Shown here one piece after another: positions 16,510-25,719 of a DNA stretch of 43,080 nucleotides. The stretch's first letter is position 1. Each line of letters begins with the position of its first letter. The position numbers and the translations under genes were made by a program. Under the pieces are notes generated by a model. It searched no databases. It worked only from the letters and a program-made list of their open reading frames with translations, and was not told the DNA's origin. This DNA is from an uncultured Oscillospiraceae bacterium (GTDB taxonomy: Bacteria; Bacillota; Clostridia; Oscillospirales; Oscillospiraceae), in NCBI GenBank assembly GCA_947629795.1, contig CANRFC010000024.1:1-43080 (forward strand), in the 5' to 3' direction.

Positions 16510-17034
16510 TTAGCTGGGGTTCCCGATGAAATGAGCTTTTTCGATGGTCTCGGTAGGCATCTCGTCTGTGCGGATGTAGGATAGCTGCACATCGAAACCA
16601 TACCGGCGTATGGTGTCCACGACGACAAAGCCGGAGCGGTTGGATACCGCTCCGACCTGATGCACAACGATGTCACCGCGGTCCGTGCGGAGACAGTGGG
16701 CGTTCAGCAGGAAGAAGCCGTTGCCCTTCTCCGCTAAAGACAATGCCTCATCGTCTCCATAGACGAAGCCGCCATCTACATCGTGGTCCTGGCTGCAAAA
16801 TGTGAACGACATGGTGGCCTTCACCGGCTCGGAGCGTATTGCGATAAAGCCATCCGGCTTTTCCACAACCTCATGCAATCCGAAAGCGTGGTCGGATATT
16901 CTTGGAGCCAGGACGCTGTAGTAGCAGTACGGGAACTCCGACTGATGAGCGATCTGTTCTGACGGGACGACCGGACACCCGATGTGCTTTTCCAGGTTGA
17001 GCACAACCTCGTTGCGGACTTCCGTGAATGTCAC
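16510..17034 (-). CDS. Tail terminator/neck protein (LIC_12616-like)
   Basis: 174-aa protein starting at GTG 17034, which overlaps the stop of the preceding gene (GTGA). VTFTEVRNEVVLNLEKHIGCPVVPSEQ followed by FPYCYYSVLAPR resembles the terminator/joining proteins found between connector and sheath genes, which cap the sheath and tube at the neck. A longer upstream frame exists but would overlap the neighbour entirely. Confidence 0.65.
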   Translation of the reverse strand: MTFTEVRNEVVLNLEKHIGCPVVPSEQIAHQSEFPYCYYSVLAPRISDHAFGLHEVVEKPDGFIAIRSEPVKATMSFTFCSQDHDVDGGFVYGDDEALSLAEKGNGFFLLNAHCLRTDRGDIVVHQVGAVSNRSGFVVVDTIRRYGFDVQLSYIRTDEMPTETIEKAHFIGNPS

Positions 17035-17390
17035 CGCTTGACCACCCCTTCCACGATGTACCGGACCATGGGGTGGATGGAGTTGTGGCCCAGCTCGGTC
17101 TTCACGGTGTACCGCTGCCCATCGAACGTATCCTCGACGATCTGGCCGGGCTCGATCTCTATGCTGTCGTCCGTGTAGAGCTTCTGCGAGTTCTTGGTGT
17201 ATGTGCCCTCCGGCAGCCGCTCCCAATCCTTGTTGGACAGCGGCATCACGATACCCTTGAATTTGGCAACAGCCTTCTCGACCTTTCTGGATTGTCCGCC
17301 GTTGGCGGGGTCACGTTCAAAGACGTGCTCGTAGACCATCAGGTCATGCAGGAGCTGCCTGGGCAGCCTCGGCGTGTTGTAGAAGTTCAT
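17031..17390 (-). CDS. Head-tail joining protein
   Basis: 119-aa protein in the connector block, coupled to its neighbours by ATGA-type overlaps at both ends. It is beta-rich (FKGIVMPLSNKDWERLPEGTYTKNSQKLYTDD, GQIVEDTFDGQRYTVKTELGHN), as in small head-closure or stopper proteins. The family was not pinned down; the role is inferred from its place between the gp10-like neck protein and the terminator. Confidence 0.6.
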   Translation of the reverse strand: MNFYNTPRLPRQLLHDLMVYEHVFERDPANGGQSRKVEKAVAKFKGIVMPLSNKDWERLPEGTYTKNSQKLYTDDSIEIEPGQIVEDTFDGQRYTVKTELGHNSIHPMVRYIVEGVVKR

Positions 17391-17827
17391 TCCTTCACCA
17401 CCTCATAGGCTAAACGGTCTCGGATGTGAGTACCCGTCTCATACAGAGTGGTATGCTGGGTCTTCCTGCTGAAATCAGACTGTGGCTTGACCTTGTTCTC
17501 ATCAATGAAGTTCTGGACGAGCTGGGCCCCCTGAGCCCCGATAGAGTTGGCCGCGGCTTCAGGGGATATGTCGCCGTCCAGGGCCTTTAGCAGAGCGCCG
17601 GACACGATCTTCTGGATCTTATCCTGCTCCGTGTCAAAGCTCTTGCGGATGAAGGAACGCTCGGGCAATTTGCCCGGGACGCCGTACTCGTGAGCGTGGG
17701 CGACGACCATGACTTCGGAATCCACCTTGCCACCAACGATACCGACCAGAATTTTGTTGCGCTCCAGCTCGGTACATATATCTTTCAGGTGCTCGAAGTC
17801 TTCCAGGATCTTTTCAATGCCGTCCAT
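17387..17827 (-). CDS. Neck/tail completion protein, HK97 gp10-like
   Basis: 146-aa protein with ATG at 17827 six bases after GGAGGT. KILVGIVGGKVDSEVMVVAHAHEYGVPGKLPERSFIRKSF is the signature region of gp10/gpG-like tail completion proteins (His-Glu-Tyr-Gly and P-x-R-S/P-F). Members act at the neck in attaching the tail. It lies between the gp6-like connector and the joining protein. Confidence 0.72.
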   Translation of the reverse strand: MDGIEKILEDFEHLKDICTELERNKILVGIVGGKVDSEVMVVAHAHEYGVPGKLPERSFIRKSFDTEQDKIQKIVSGALLKALDGDISPEAAANSIGAQGAQLVQNFIDENKVKPQSDFSRKTQHTTLYETGTHIRDRLAYEVVKE

Positions 17828-17828
17828 A

Positions 17829-18449
17829 TCAGTACCTCCGATACAGGTTGATGAGCTGGGTCCAGGCATCCGGCGTGGACTTGTCGAAGTCCCACCGCAC
17901 ATCGGCAATAGAGAACGACTTCAGGCCCTGGGAGCCATTCTGCATGAGCGTGTACGCCTGGGCAACCATGTCCCAGATAAGGCCCTCCAGGTCCGCAGGG
18001 AGAGTCTGAGGGTCATCTTCGGTGGCATCCTTCGGCAGAACATACCCCGCCGTGTAGCTGACCTCAATGACCCTCTTGATGGCAACTATATCGTAGGAGA
18101 GGCCCCGACGGTATCCCGCCTTCATCCAGCCGTCATCCCGGTAGATGACGCCGATGTTAGCGGTCTGGCCGTAGTCATAGAGCCTGGGGTCCACGACCTT
18201 GCCTTCCTCCTTGACGTACTCCACATTGATGATGGGGTACTCAATCGTGACCAGCTCCTGCTGGCCGTCGGCGTCATACCACTGGTGGTATTTGTTCCTG
18301 CCGAGATGCCTGCCAGTCTGACGCTCCACCCAGGACGATGCCCTGTTGATAAGGAGCTCCACGATTTCGTTCGTCTTCTCGTCATCACCCTCGATGCCGA
18401 GCATGAGCTTCATCCGCTCCAGCGTGGTGAGTGCGTTATCTGCAAGCAT
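17829..18449 (-). CDS. Head-tail connector (gp6/DUF3199-like)
   Basis: 206-aa helical adaptor. LERMKLMLGIEGDDEKTNEIVELLINRASSWVERQTGRHLGR and the C-terminal LPADLEGLIWDMVAQAYTL match gp6-like connector proteins that bind beneath the portal. It is the first neck gene after the capsid region. Confidence 0.78.
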   Translation of the reverse strand: MLADNALTTLERMKLMLGIEGDDEKTNEIVELLINRASSWVERQTGRHLGRNKYHQWYDADGQQELVTIEYPIINVEYVKEEGKVVDPRLYDYGQTANIGVIYRDDGWMKAGYRRGLSYDIVAIKRVIEVSYTAGYVLPKDATEDDPQTLPADLEGLIWDMVAQAYTLMQNGSQGLKSFSIADVRWDFDKSTPDAWTQLINLYRRY

Positions 18450-18478
18450 AGAGACCTCCTATCGAGAGGGGCAGCGGC

Positions 18479-18634
18479 TTACTCGCCGCTGCCCTCCCCG
18501 GATTTCTTGGACTTGGAGCCTCTGGCCTTGCCAGCGTCCTGCTTGTTGTCAGGAGGCTGCTTGACCTCCTTCGGGCCGGACTCCTGCTTGTTGGAGGTGG
18601 GCCCGGGCGTGAAGCCGTGATAGATTCTCGCCAT
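18479..18634 (-). CDS. 51-aa basic phage protein
   Basis: Short gene with an ATG at 18634 well placed after GGAGGTAATCACT and a TAA at 18479-18481. The product, MARIYHGFTPGPTSNKQESG and on, is rich in Lys, Gly, Ser, Pro and Glu and probably disordered. It fills the gap between the connector gene and the 234-aa structural gene. Similar short basic proteins occur in head modules, but the function is unknown. It is supported by the binding site, spacing and full use of the gap. Confidence 0.7.
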   Translation of the reverse strand: MARIYHGFTPGPTSNKQESGPKEVKQPPDNKQDAGKARGSKSKKSGEGSGE

Positions 18635-18651
18635 AGTGATTACCTCCTAGG

Positions 18652-19356
18652 TCATCCCTTGGGTTCGAGCGTCAGGCCGGTCAGGTCCAGAACTGCAACA
18701 GCGGTATCGCCGTCCATGATGATGAGCGGGTCGTTGACATCCTTGATGTTGACGATCCAGTCAGTCTCACCCTGCGAGGTGTTGTTGCCGATCTTGACCG
18801 GGCGGTTCTGATCCTTGAACCACTGATTGAGGACGACGGGCAGATGGTGGCCTTCGACCTTGACCATCTGCCCGCTCCCGTCGTAGTGCTTGAGCTTGCC
18901 GCTCACCTTGCCGTTGATGCCGTCCCACTCGACGGTCAGCTCGCCGTCAACGTAGGTGCTGTACTCGCCGTACCGCCCAAAGTCGGTCTTCTCACCGAAC
19001 TTGTTGACAGCGTTCGCACCGACGGGAGGGCCGTTGGTCACCCCGGTGAAGTCCATGGTGAGGGTATCATCGACAAGCGCGACCGTGGCCTTGTTCTCGT
19101 TCAGGTTCTCCAGACGGATAACGAGAACACCGTCATCGTCCAGGGTAGCCGTGCGGTCGCCGCTCGACCTGCCCTTGACGGTGATCTCGGTATTCTTGTA
19201 CTTGTCTGCGAACTGCCACGGGAAGAAGTGCCCGGTGTTGTTTCCGTCCTTGGCGTACTCGGTCCACGGATTCGTGACTTCGTTCACAGTTCCGGTGACC
19301 TTGCAGGTGTGCCCGATCCAGGTGAGGCTGATGTCCTCTCCGATCAGCTCGGACAC
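18652..19356 (-). CDS. Unknown structural protein in head module
   Basis: 234-aa beta-rich protein, acidic, with repeated Asp/Gly turns (TATLDDDGVLVIRLENLNENKATVALVDDTLTMDF). Place and style suggest a capsid decoration or tail-related virion protein; no family was recognised. The GTG at 19356 has no clear binding site. The frame stays open upstream to about 19409 (text GQPVATDQTLSLGNKS), which reads like protein, but offers no ATG, GTG or TTG. The true start is therefore unsettled. Confidence 0.6.
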   Translation of the reverse strand: MSELIGEDISLTWIGHTCKVTGTVNEVTNPWTEYAKDGNNTGHFFPWQFADKYKNTEITVKGRSSGDRTATLDDDGVLVIRLENLNENKATVALVDDTLTMDFTGVTNGPPVGANAVNKFGEKTDFGRYGEYSTYVDGELTVEWDGINGKVSGKLKHYDGSGQMVKVEGHHLPVVLNQWFKDQNRPVKIGNNTSQGETDWIVNIKDVNDPLIIMDGDTAVAVLDLTGLTLEPKG

Positions 19357-19412
19357 GCTCTTGTTGCCGAGGGATAGGGTCTGGTCAGTAGCAACAGGCT
19401 GTCCAGACCCCT

Positions 19413-19790
19413 TTATTCCCCCGAGTCAGCATCCGCCTCCACGGGGTACACGCTGGTGTCGCCCAGCACCAGTGCAGAGGCACCCTCGCCAAGGCCGGAA
19501 CCGCTGACGGTGACCTTGATGAAACGCTTGCACCCGATCAGGTCCAGGTCGAAGAGGATCAGGTCGCCATCGGCAACGGTGGGTACGGAGTTGCCGTCGA
19601 TGAACAGGCCGGGGTCCTTGGCCTCGGTGAACGGGCCGGCCTTGGCGTCGCCATGCTCGATCTTCACGGACAGGTCGCCGCTGCTCTTGGGCTTTACAGC
19701 CAGCACAGCGGACAGGAAGCCGCCGCGGTCGATGACCTCATCGGCTACCAGGGGGATAGGCTTGACGTTCTGGAGCAGTTCACGCTTCAT
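19413..19790 (-). CDS. Putative capsid decoration protein
   Basis: 125-aa protein immediately downstream of the major capsid gene. It starts MKRELLQNVKPIPLVADEV and is beta-rich and acidic. Small genes in this position often encode capsid decoration or stabilisation proteins. No motif was recognised beyond the position. Confidence 0.55.
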   Translation of the reverse strand: MKRELLQNVKPIPLVADEVIDRGGFLSAVLAVKPKSSGDLSVKIEHGDAKAGPFTEAKDPGLFIDGNSVPTVADGDLILFDLDLIGCKRFIKVTVSGSGLGEGASALVLGDTSVYPVEADADSGE

Positions 19791-19808
19791 TGTTCTTTAC
19801 CTCCTTCA

Positions 19809-21368
19809 TTAGACGGGGACAGAGATTTCGGTCGCCACCACGAAGCTCTCCTCGTGACGGAGGCCGGTGTCCACATGGTTGATGGCCCGGATGATGGTCT
19901 GATCGTTCTCGAACGCAGACACGATGTTGCCGGCATCGTCGGTCCAGGCACCCTCACGGCTGGTCTCGATCTCCAGGGCGCCCTGCTCACCGATGATGAG
20001 GTCGTTCCAGTTTCCGAAGACCATCTTGGTCTTGCCCTTGTCGGTGGTCTCGAACAGGTTGGTGGTGCGGTAGGGGTAGCCAGCCAGGGTGTGGTTGTCG
20101 TTCATCTCATCAGCAAAGATGAAGCCGCCCACGTTGTCCCGCAGGGACTTGTAGAACTGCTCCACGCTGGTGTTGAACACAAAACCCAGGCCGTCGGCGA
20201 AGACGTTGTTCTTCAGGACGGAGGCGACCATGTAGTTGGGGAACATGGCGGTCAGCTTGCCGTCGGCGCTGGCGTACTCGGTGCCCAGCTTGGTCACGTC
20301 GATGTTCCTCACCCGCTTGTTGTTGAGGATGCCAAGGGGCTGGAACTCGTCGCCGGTGCCCATGAAGGCGCCCCAGTCAACGCCCAGAGCCATCTGACGG
20401 GTGACGTCCTGGCCGACGATGACATCGTTATCGAAGTTGGTGGACTTCAGAAGGTCGTTGCTCATGGGGATGAGGGCGGTCAGCTTCTTGGCAGAGAGCT
20501 TCAGATTGCCGAACTTGGGATCGGACTTGGGAATCTTCCGGTTCTCACCGACGTACATAGCGCGAGCGCCCGCTCTGATCTTGGGGATGTTGAGGTTGCC
20601 GTTCGCCATGCCCAGCCGACGGGCGCCCAGGTCGTAGATGACGGTGGCGGGGTACAGGAGCTCGATAACCTCGTCAGCGTACACCTCCGGGATGAGGTAG
20701 CCGCCGGCGGAGGGCACAGTCGCGGACAGGGCCTTGAACTCGCCGGCCATCTCGGAGTCACCGAATCTACGCTCGGCGATGAAGGATGCCTTCTCGGCCT
20801 CGCCGCCGGATGCGTGGATGCACTTGACAGCGCGACCGAACGCGCCGAAGACAGCCTTGCGGCGGTCCCTCTCGTTCATGGAGGCGATGCGGGACTTGAA
20901 CGCGGAACCGCCGGTGCCGGAGGCGCTGCCGCGGGAAGTACCCTTGGAGAGGAAGAGGTTGGAATACTTGCGCTGCGCGGGAGCGGGAGCAGCGGAGGCG
21001 GGAGCCGCCTGAGCCGGGGGCGCAGCGGGGGGAGCGACGGCAGACTTCTGGTCGCTGGGGCCATCGGCCCCCTTCATGCCGCTGGCATCATCGCACTTGT
21101 CGTCAGCGGAGGGATCATCGGCAGACTTCTGGCAGCTCTTCATGGCGTCCAGGACCTGCTTGATGAAGTCGGCGTTGATCTCGGGGAGCCCGGTGTCACC
21201 GCCGCCCTTGTCGTCTTCGACAGCATCGTCACCGCCGGTGGCGGCGAGGATACCGTCGAGCTCGGACATGATGTCCTCATTGGTGAAATTGTCGGTCTTG
21301 CCCTTCGCCACGAGGTTGGAATACACCTGCGCGATGAGGGCCGCGAGCTGTTCCTGGGTCAGTTTCAT
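19809..21368 (-). CDS. Major capsid protein, HK97 fold
   Basis: 519-aa capsid protein, start at 21368 after GGAGG. Residues 1-70 form a helical scaffold-like (delta) domain, followed by an Ala/Pro/Gly/Asp-rich linker (about 70-135). The HK97 core follows from about residue 215 (SAGGYLIPEVYADEVIELLYPATVIYDLGARRL, MYVGENRKIPKSDPKF, LKKSTNFDND-like text, and FVVATEISVPV at the end). The N-terminal part is expected to be removed by the protease encoded just upstream. It is the most abundant head protein. Confidence 0.94.
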   Translation of the reverse strand: MKLTQEQLAALIAQVYSNLVAKGKTDNFTNEDIMSELDGILAATGGDDAVEDDKGGGDTGLPEINADFIKQVLDAMKSCQKSADDPSADDKCDDASGMKGADGPSDQKSAVAPPAAPPAQAAPASAAPAPAQRKYSNLFLSKGTSRGSASGTGGSAFKSRIASMNERDRRKAVFGAFGRAVKCIHASGGEAEKASFIAERRFGDSEMAGEFKALSATVPSAGGYLIPEVYADEVIELLYPATVIYDLGARRLGMANGNLNIPKIRAGARAMYVGENRKIPKSDPKFGNLKLSAKKLTALIPMSNDLLKSTNFDNDVIVGQDVTRQMALGVDWGAFMGTGDEFQPLGILNNKRVRNIDVTKLGTEYASADGKLTAMFPNYMVASVLKNNVFADGLGFVFNTSVEQFYKSLRDNVGGFIFADEMNDNHTLAGYPYRTTNLFETTDKGKTKMVFGNWNDLIIGEQGALEIETSREGAWTDDAGNIVSAFENDQTIIRAINHVDTGLRHEESFVVATEISVPV

Positions 21369-21383
21369 GGGGTTTACCTCCTG

Positions 21384-22151
21384 TCATTTTCTGACAATCT
21401 CAAAGACTGTCTCTGCGGTTTTTTTCTGCTTCTGGTGGTCGTCATTCTTCCCGGCAGCCGGACCACCAGCCGGTTCTGTCGGGTCCGTGAGTTCCTGCGG
21501 TTCGCCCTGTTCCGCCGGGTCCAGGAATGAAGTGAGAAGTTCCGACATTTCCTTGACCACAGCGATGAACAACCTCAGCGCATCAAGACGGGAGCGGGTG
21601 TTCCTGCCAGACTTGACCTCGGCAGAGAGACCTTCCATCAGCGACTTGAAGCCTCCGATCTTGGCTTGGTCGTTCATTGCCCAGGTGACAATGCTGACCT
21701 CCCACAGCCTGATCTGCTTCAAGTGACGTACGCCGACGGAATCAAAGTCGAAGTCGATGGCATCGTAGCCAATGGACAGTTCGGCCAGAACGCCGTCTTT
21801 CAACAGCGTCTTGATGTCCCGCCCCGCTTGCGTGTCGCTGATCTTGCCCCGAATAAAGAGGCCCTTCTCGTCTTCCCGCAGCTCCAGCGGCTTTCCGATG
21901 GGCAGGTCGCAACTGTTGTGCTGGGACAGGATCTTGATGCGGTCGAAGTCATCCACGATGGTCTGAGCAAATGCGCCCTTCTCAATGACATCGCCGCCGC
22001 TGTCCACGTTTCCGAACACAGCGGCATAGCCAGAGAACTCACCGTCGTCGCCGGCAGATTCCAGCTCGAACCGGAACGACTTAAACTCTCTCGCCACACC
22101 GACCGGTTTCTTCAACGGGTCAGTGGCGGCTCCTTCCTTTCCGTTCGCCAT
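21384..22151 (-). CDS. Prohead protease (HK97 U35-type)
   Basis: 255-aa serine protease that cleaves capsid scaffold domains during maturation. EFSGYAAVFGNVDSGGDVIEKGAF is the family N-terminal signature; the catalytic His is H78 (KILSQHNSCDLPIGK) and the nucleophile S126 (VLAELSIGYD). The C-terminal Pro/Glu-rich extension after about residue 190 may be autoprocessed or serve as scaffold. It lies between portal and capsid genes, as in HK97. Confidence 0.93.
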   Translation of the reverse strand: MANGKEGAATDPLKKPVGVAREFKSFRFELESAGDDGEFSGYAAVFGNVDSGGDVIEKGAFAQTIVDDFDRIKILSQHNSCDLPIGKPLELREDEKGLFIRGKISDTQAGRDIKTLLKDGVLAELSIGYDAIDFDFDSVGVRHLKQIRLWEVSIVTWAMNDQAKIGGFKSLMEGLSAEVKSGRNTRSRLDALRLFIAVVKEMSELLTSFLDPAEQGEPQELTDPTEPAGGPAAGKNDDHQKQKKTAETVFEIVRK

Positions 22152-22187
22152 GCGGTTTACCTCCTTTCCTCGATAGTTGGGGCAATC

Positions 22188-24305
22188 TTAAAAACCGCCG
22201 TATGTCAGGTAACAACGGCAGTTGATAAGCTCTTCAGGACGGTCATCCTCCGGGTCCCTGGGGTATCTGAGCCCGTTGGAGAACCGCTCGTCGATACCGA
22301 CGGTCTCACCGTCCATAGCAACATGGTTCACCTTGCCATCCGAGCCATCCCGGGGATTCTTCTGGGGACGGTGATGCCACGTCTTGGTCTTGGCGCCGGC
22401 GGCCTTCATCATATCGAACTGGCCGGTAGCCAGGGCGGTGGATGTCTCCTGACGGGCGATCAGCTTGGCCCGGGTGGGCGTCGTGTCCATCTCATCCAGG
22501 ATGGAGTTCATCAACGTCTTCTGGCCCAGCCCGTTGGAGATGCCGTCTGCGATGATGTCGGCGATGCTGTCTCTGGTGGTCTGCTCAATACCTACGATCC
22601 GCTTGGCGCCGTTGACCTTGGCGGGGGTCAGGAACTCTGGCCGCTCGATGTTGATGATGCCGTAGACATCCTCACTCAGCTTTTCCCCGGCCTCGTATGC
22701 CCGTTTCCAGATGGGGGTGAACAGGATCGTCAGCTTCTTGGCCTCGTCCTTCCAGTCGAGAAGTCTGGCAGCCACAGCATCCGTGATGCGCAGCTTCTCA
22801 TCCTCATCCAGGGCGTTCCAGAGGTCCGTATCGTAGCTTCCATCCGGGAGGATGTAATCCTCCAGCTCATCGAAGACAGTGCCCTCTTCCGCCTTCTCTC
22901 CAATTCCAAGGGCTTTCTGGATAGCCCGCCGCTGCTCATCGAAGTGACGAGAAATAGCCGCCTCGAACGGACGGCTGTTCTCACGGATGGCCTGATCCTC
23001 TTTCCTGAGCATGGCGGATGCGTTGACCGGCAGGGACTTGGACCCTGATACCGTGTCCGCCGCTGGCTCCGTTTCGGATTGGATGATGGACTGGGATACC
23101 TTGGCCGGGTCGTCTGCCTGATTTATAAACAGGTCGCTCATGGATGTTTTGAAGACGTCCCCGCCATCCACGTCCGGCATATCCAGGAGCTGGCGCGCCT
23201 CGTTCTTCATCAGCAGTCCGGAGTTCCAGCCATCCAATGCTTTCGCCTTGTCGAAATCCTTGTCGTAGGGGATGACGGGGTCAAACCTCCAAACGAGGCT
23301 CCGGTCCCCGTACATGGACAGGAGCTGCATATTGATGGCCTGCCCACGGTTCTGGGCCCGCGGCGACAGCACGTTCTTGGCGTAGATGTATTGAGCGGAA
23401 TCTGCGGTCGCCCGGTTGCTGTTTTCGGTGATGCCCATGATCTCTCTAGGCATCCCGAAGTGCTCCAGTACAGCGTCCCGCATGGCAACACGGCTTTCGA
23501 TGAAGCCGAGGTTCTTCGTATCGGTCGAGCCGAGCAGCTTGACATCGACCGGGCCAGTCAGGGCCGCTGCCTTGTGGCTGTTCTCCACGCCGCGGTGTTT
23601 CTGGTTCCATCGGGCCATGAAGGCGTCCCTCTGCTCATTCGTGGCGTTGGGCATGAGGAACACCAGCGGGGGCGTTGCGTCGTTGTAGAAGAAGCGTTTC
23701 TGAAACTGAGCGGCGTACTCGTCGATCTCAACCTCGTCCGCGATGCTCTCGGCGATGCCGAGGCCCCGCATGAACGGGTCGAGCGGGTTGAGCTGCTTCA
23801 TAACGAACATATCGTCTACGGATACGCTCATGCACAGGCCGCCCGGGGAAATGATGTCGTAGAACGGGTATCCCATGTACGGGGTCTGCTTTACCCAATG
23901 CGGGGGAACATTCCACAGCTCAACGGGAAAGTCGTGCTCATCCCGCTCCACGAGCATGAAGCTCTCTCCGACCAGCATCAGGTAGACTTCGTGGAGCCTC
24001 CAGATGGCGGAGTTGGTCATCTCATAGAGGGGATTGGGGTTTTCCATGAGGGTGAGGAATGGGTGACTCGTGATCTCCTGCTCGGAGCCGTCCGGGTTGA
24101 TGCGGAGCAGCTTCCCTTGCAGATTTGCGAGGTCGCTTGCGATGCGGTCCACCACAGCCAGCCTGGGGCTCTTGGAAAACATCTCCAGCCATTGGGCGGT
24201 GTTCATGGTGGGGGGTCTGGTCCATCTGGATACGAAGCTGCTCTTGTCCCGGTCGTATTCCTGGCTGACCCGTCTTCTGCCGATTTCGATGTTGAATAAC
24301 TTCAT
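22188..24305 (-). CDS. Portal protein fused to a MuF-type head morphogenesis domain
   Basis: 705-aa protein from the ATG at 24305 after GAGGTGATAAGC. Residues about 1-400 are an HK97-type portal (LAVVDRIASDLANL, ESFMLVERDEHDFPVELW, GMPREIMGITENSNRATAD). The last 130 residues carry the phage Mu F / SPP1 gp7 head-morphogenesis domain, ending in LINCRCYLTYGGF with LIARQETSTALATGQF before it. Most phages encode these as two adjacent genes; here they are one reading frame with no stop or internal start signal seen. The portal forms the DNA channel; MuF proteins are minor capsid proteins that interact with portal and DNA. Confidence 0.92.
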   Translation of the reverse strand: MKLFNIEIGRRRVSQEYDRDKSSFVSRWTRPPTMNTAQWLEMFSKSPRLAVVDRIASDLANLQGKLLRINPDGSEQEITSHPFLTLMENPNPLYEMTNSAIWRLHEVYLMLVGESFMLVERDEHDFPVELWNVPPHWVKQTPYMGYPFYDIISPGGLCMSVSVDDMFVMKQLNPLDPFMRGLGIAESIADEVEIDEYAAQFQKRFFYNDATPPLVFLMPNATNEQRDAFMARWNQKHRGVENSHKAAALTGPVDVKLLGSTDTKNLGFIESRVAMRDAVLEHFGMPREIMGITENSNRATADSAQYIYAKNVLSPRAQNRGQAINMQLLSMYGDRSLVWRFDPVIPYDKDFDKAKALDGWNSGLLMKNEARQLLDMPDVDGGDVFKTSMSDLFINQADDPAKVSQSIIQSETEPAADTVSGSKSLPVNASAMLRKEDQAIRENSRPFEAAISRHFDEQRRAIQKALGIGEKAEEGTVFDELEDYILPDGSYDTDLWNALDEDEKLRITDAVAARLLDWKDEAKKLTILFTPIWKRAYEAGEKLSEDVYGIINIERPEFLTPAKVNGAKRIVGIEQTTRDSIADIIADGISNGLGQKTLMNSILDEMDTTPTRAKLIARQETSTALATGQFDMMKAAGAKTKTWHHRPQKNPRDGSDGKVNHVAMDGETVGIDERFSNGLRYPRDPEDDRPEELINCRCYLTYGGF

Positions 24306-24315
24306 GCTTATCACC

Positions 24316-25719
24316 TCAGAATGAGAAACCGAAGTCCCTGATACCGGTCTCCAGTTCCAAAAATCCGTTTGCTGATGCGTCAACCATGTCTTTGAACTTT
24401 CCGTCGGGGAAGTTCTCCATCTGTATCAGGTAGGGCTCGTTCCACTCACCGGCGAGTATATCGAAGTTCCCGGCCTGCCACTGGGCTGCCATCGGCTCTG
24501 CCCTGGATGATTTACTTCCCGACTCGATCTCGGTGGTGACGTTAAATCCAGAGAGGAATTTGATGTAGCTCTGAGCCTGCTCTTTCCCGGCCTGCCCAGG
24601 GTCCTGCGGCAGTCTGATACGGACGTTGCCAAAGCGGTTCTCATCCAGACGTGCCGTGGTGAGGATGGTCTTTCTGACATCTGACGCTGACATCTGGCGG
24701 TTCACCACGTCCGCGATGATGTACCGGCCGTTGCTGCGCTTTCCGATGAGGACTCCGGCGGTGTAAGCCGGGTCCCCCTTCTCGCTCTTCTCGGAGGCCG
24801 CCAAGTCCCAGCACCGTACCCAGCGGACAACATCGGATGGTATAGCTCCCAGGATGTCCCCGAGCTGAGTACGCTTGAAGAACAGGCCGGCGGCAGCCTT
24901 GATCTTCCAGTTCCCCTTCAGGAGCCGTTCCCGGTCTATCAGCGGCATAGCCATCAGGTTGGCGAGGTAGCTTGGGTCCACCTCCAGCAGAGCCTTGTTG
25001 TCGTAGATGGAGGAAGCGATGAACGTGGCCGACTTGGGCTTGCTCAGTTCCTCCGGCGTGGCGAGGTTGAACCTCTCGATCAGCTCCTCCTTCGTGTCTG
25101 CCCAGTAGATGGTCTCCTCCTGACGAATAAACCACCGTATCTTGCCGCTCCGTTCCTGGATGGGGTATCCGGTATCCTGGTCGATCCACCACTCAATGAA
25201 CTTTGCCACCCAGCTATCCGCGTCCGGGTTGCAGGTTCCCTTGACGTATGGCTTGACACCGCAGGTGGAGCGGTTGCGGGATAACATATAGAAGAACTGA
25301 CGCTCCGTGAAATGCGTCAGCTCATCGAAGCACAGCCCACAGATCTGGCTGCCCTGATAGTCGTAAACAGCATCGTCCCCTCCGATGTGCCTGAACAGGA
25401 CCTTGGACACGATGCGGTCCCTATTGTCTCTGAACAGCCACTCTCCCTTGGATATTCTGGGCTGGGCCCCGCGAATGTTGTGGTACATTTTGAGAGCTTC
25501 ATCCCACAGTCCTCCAGGGGAGAACACCTGTTTGTATGTGTGGCGGAATATCGTGCAGTTGTATCCTCGGACCCCCTTGTAGCGGAGGGCAGACAGGAGC
25601 AAACCGTAGGTCTTGCCACCACCGGCGGCACCACCGTAGATGGTCACATCGGCGCTGGACTCCATGAACTCCCACTGAGGTCCAGGCTGTGCTCTAAGCT
25701 CAATCCTGCCCACCGTCAT
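24316..25719 (-). CDS. terL: Terminase large subunit
   Basis: 467-aa packaging motor. The ATPase half has Walker A GGAAGGGKT (residues 29-37) and Walker B LCFDE (129-133); an RNase H-like nuclease half follows, with CWDLAASEKSEKGDPAYT as the first acidic motif and the text LPQDPGQAGKEQAQ further on. It translocates and cuts DNA at the portal. Its start overlaps the small-subunit gene by about 20 bases. Confidence 0.95.
   Translation of the reverse strand: MTVGRIELRAQPGPQWEFMESSADVTIYGGAAGGGKTYGLLLSALRYKGVRGYNCTIFRHTYKQVFSPGGLWDEALKMYHNIRGAQPRISKGEWLFRDNRDRIVSKVLFRHIGGDDAVYDYQGSQICGLCFDELTHFTERQFFYMLSRNRSTCGVKPYVKGTCNPDADSWVAKFIEWWIDQDTGYPIQERSGKIRWFIRQEETIYWADTKEELIERFNLATPEELSKPKSATFIASSIYDNKALLEVDPSYLANLMAMPLIDRERLLKGNWKIKAAAGLFFKRTQLGDILGAIPSDVVRWVRCWDLAASEKSEKGDPAYTAGVLIGKRSNGRYIIADVVNRQMSASDVRKTILTTARLDENRFGNVRIRLPQDPGQAGKEQAQSYIKFLSGFNVTTEIESGSKSSRAEPMAAQWQAGNFDILAGEWNEPYLIQMENFPDGKFKDMVDASANGFLELETGIRDFGFSF

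Noticed and set aside
19653-21530. Plus-strand open frame of 625 codons opposite the capsid gene
   Set aside because: Antisense to a certain HK97 capsid and protease region, low-complexity Gly/Val/Asp composition, no start signal.
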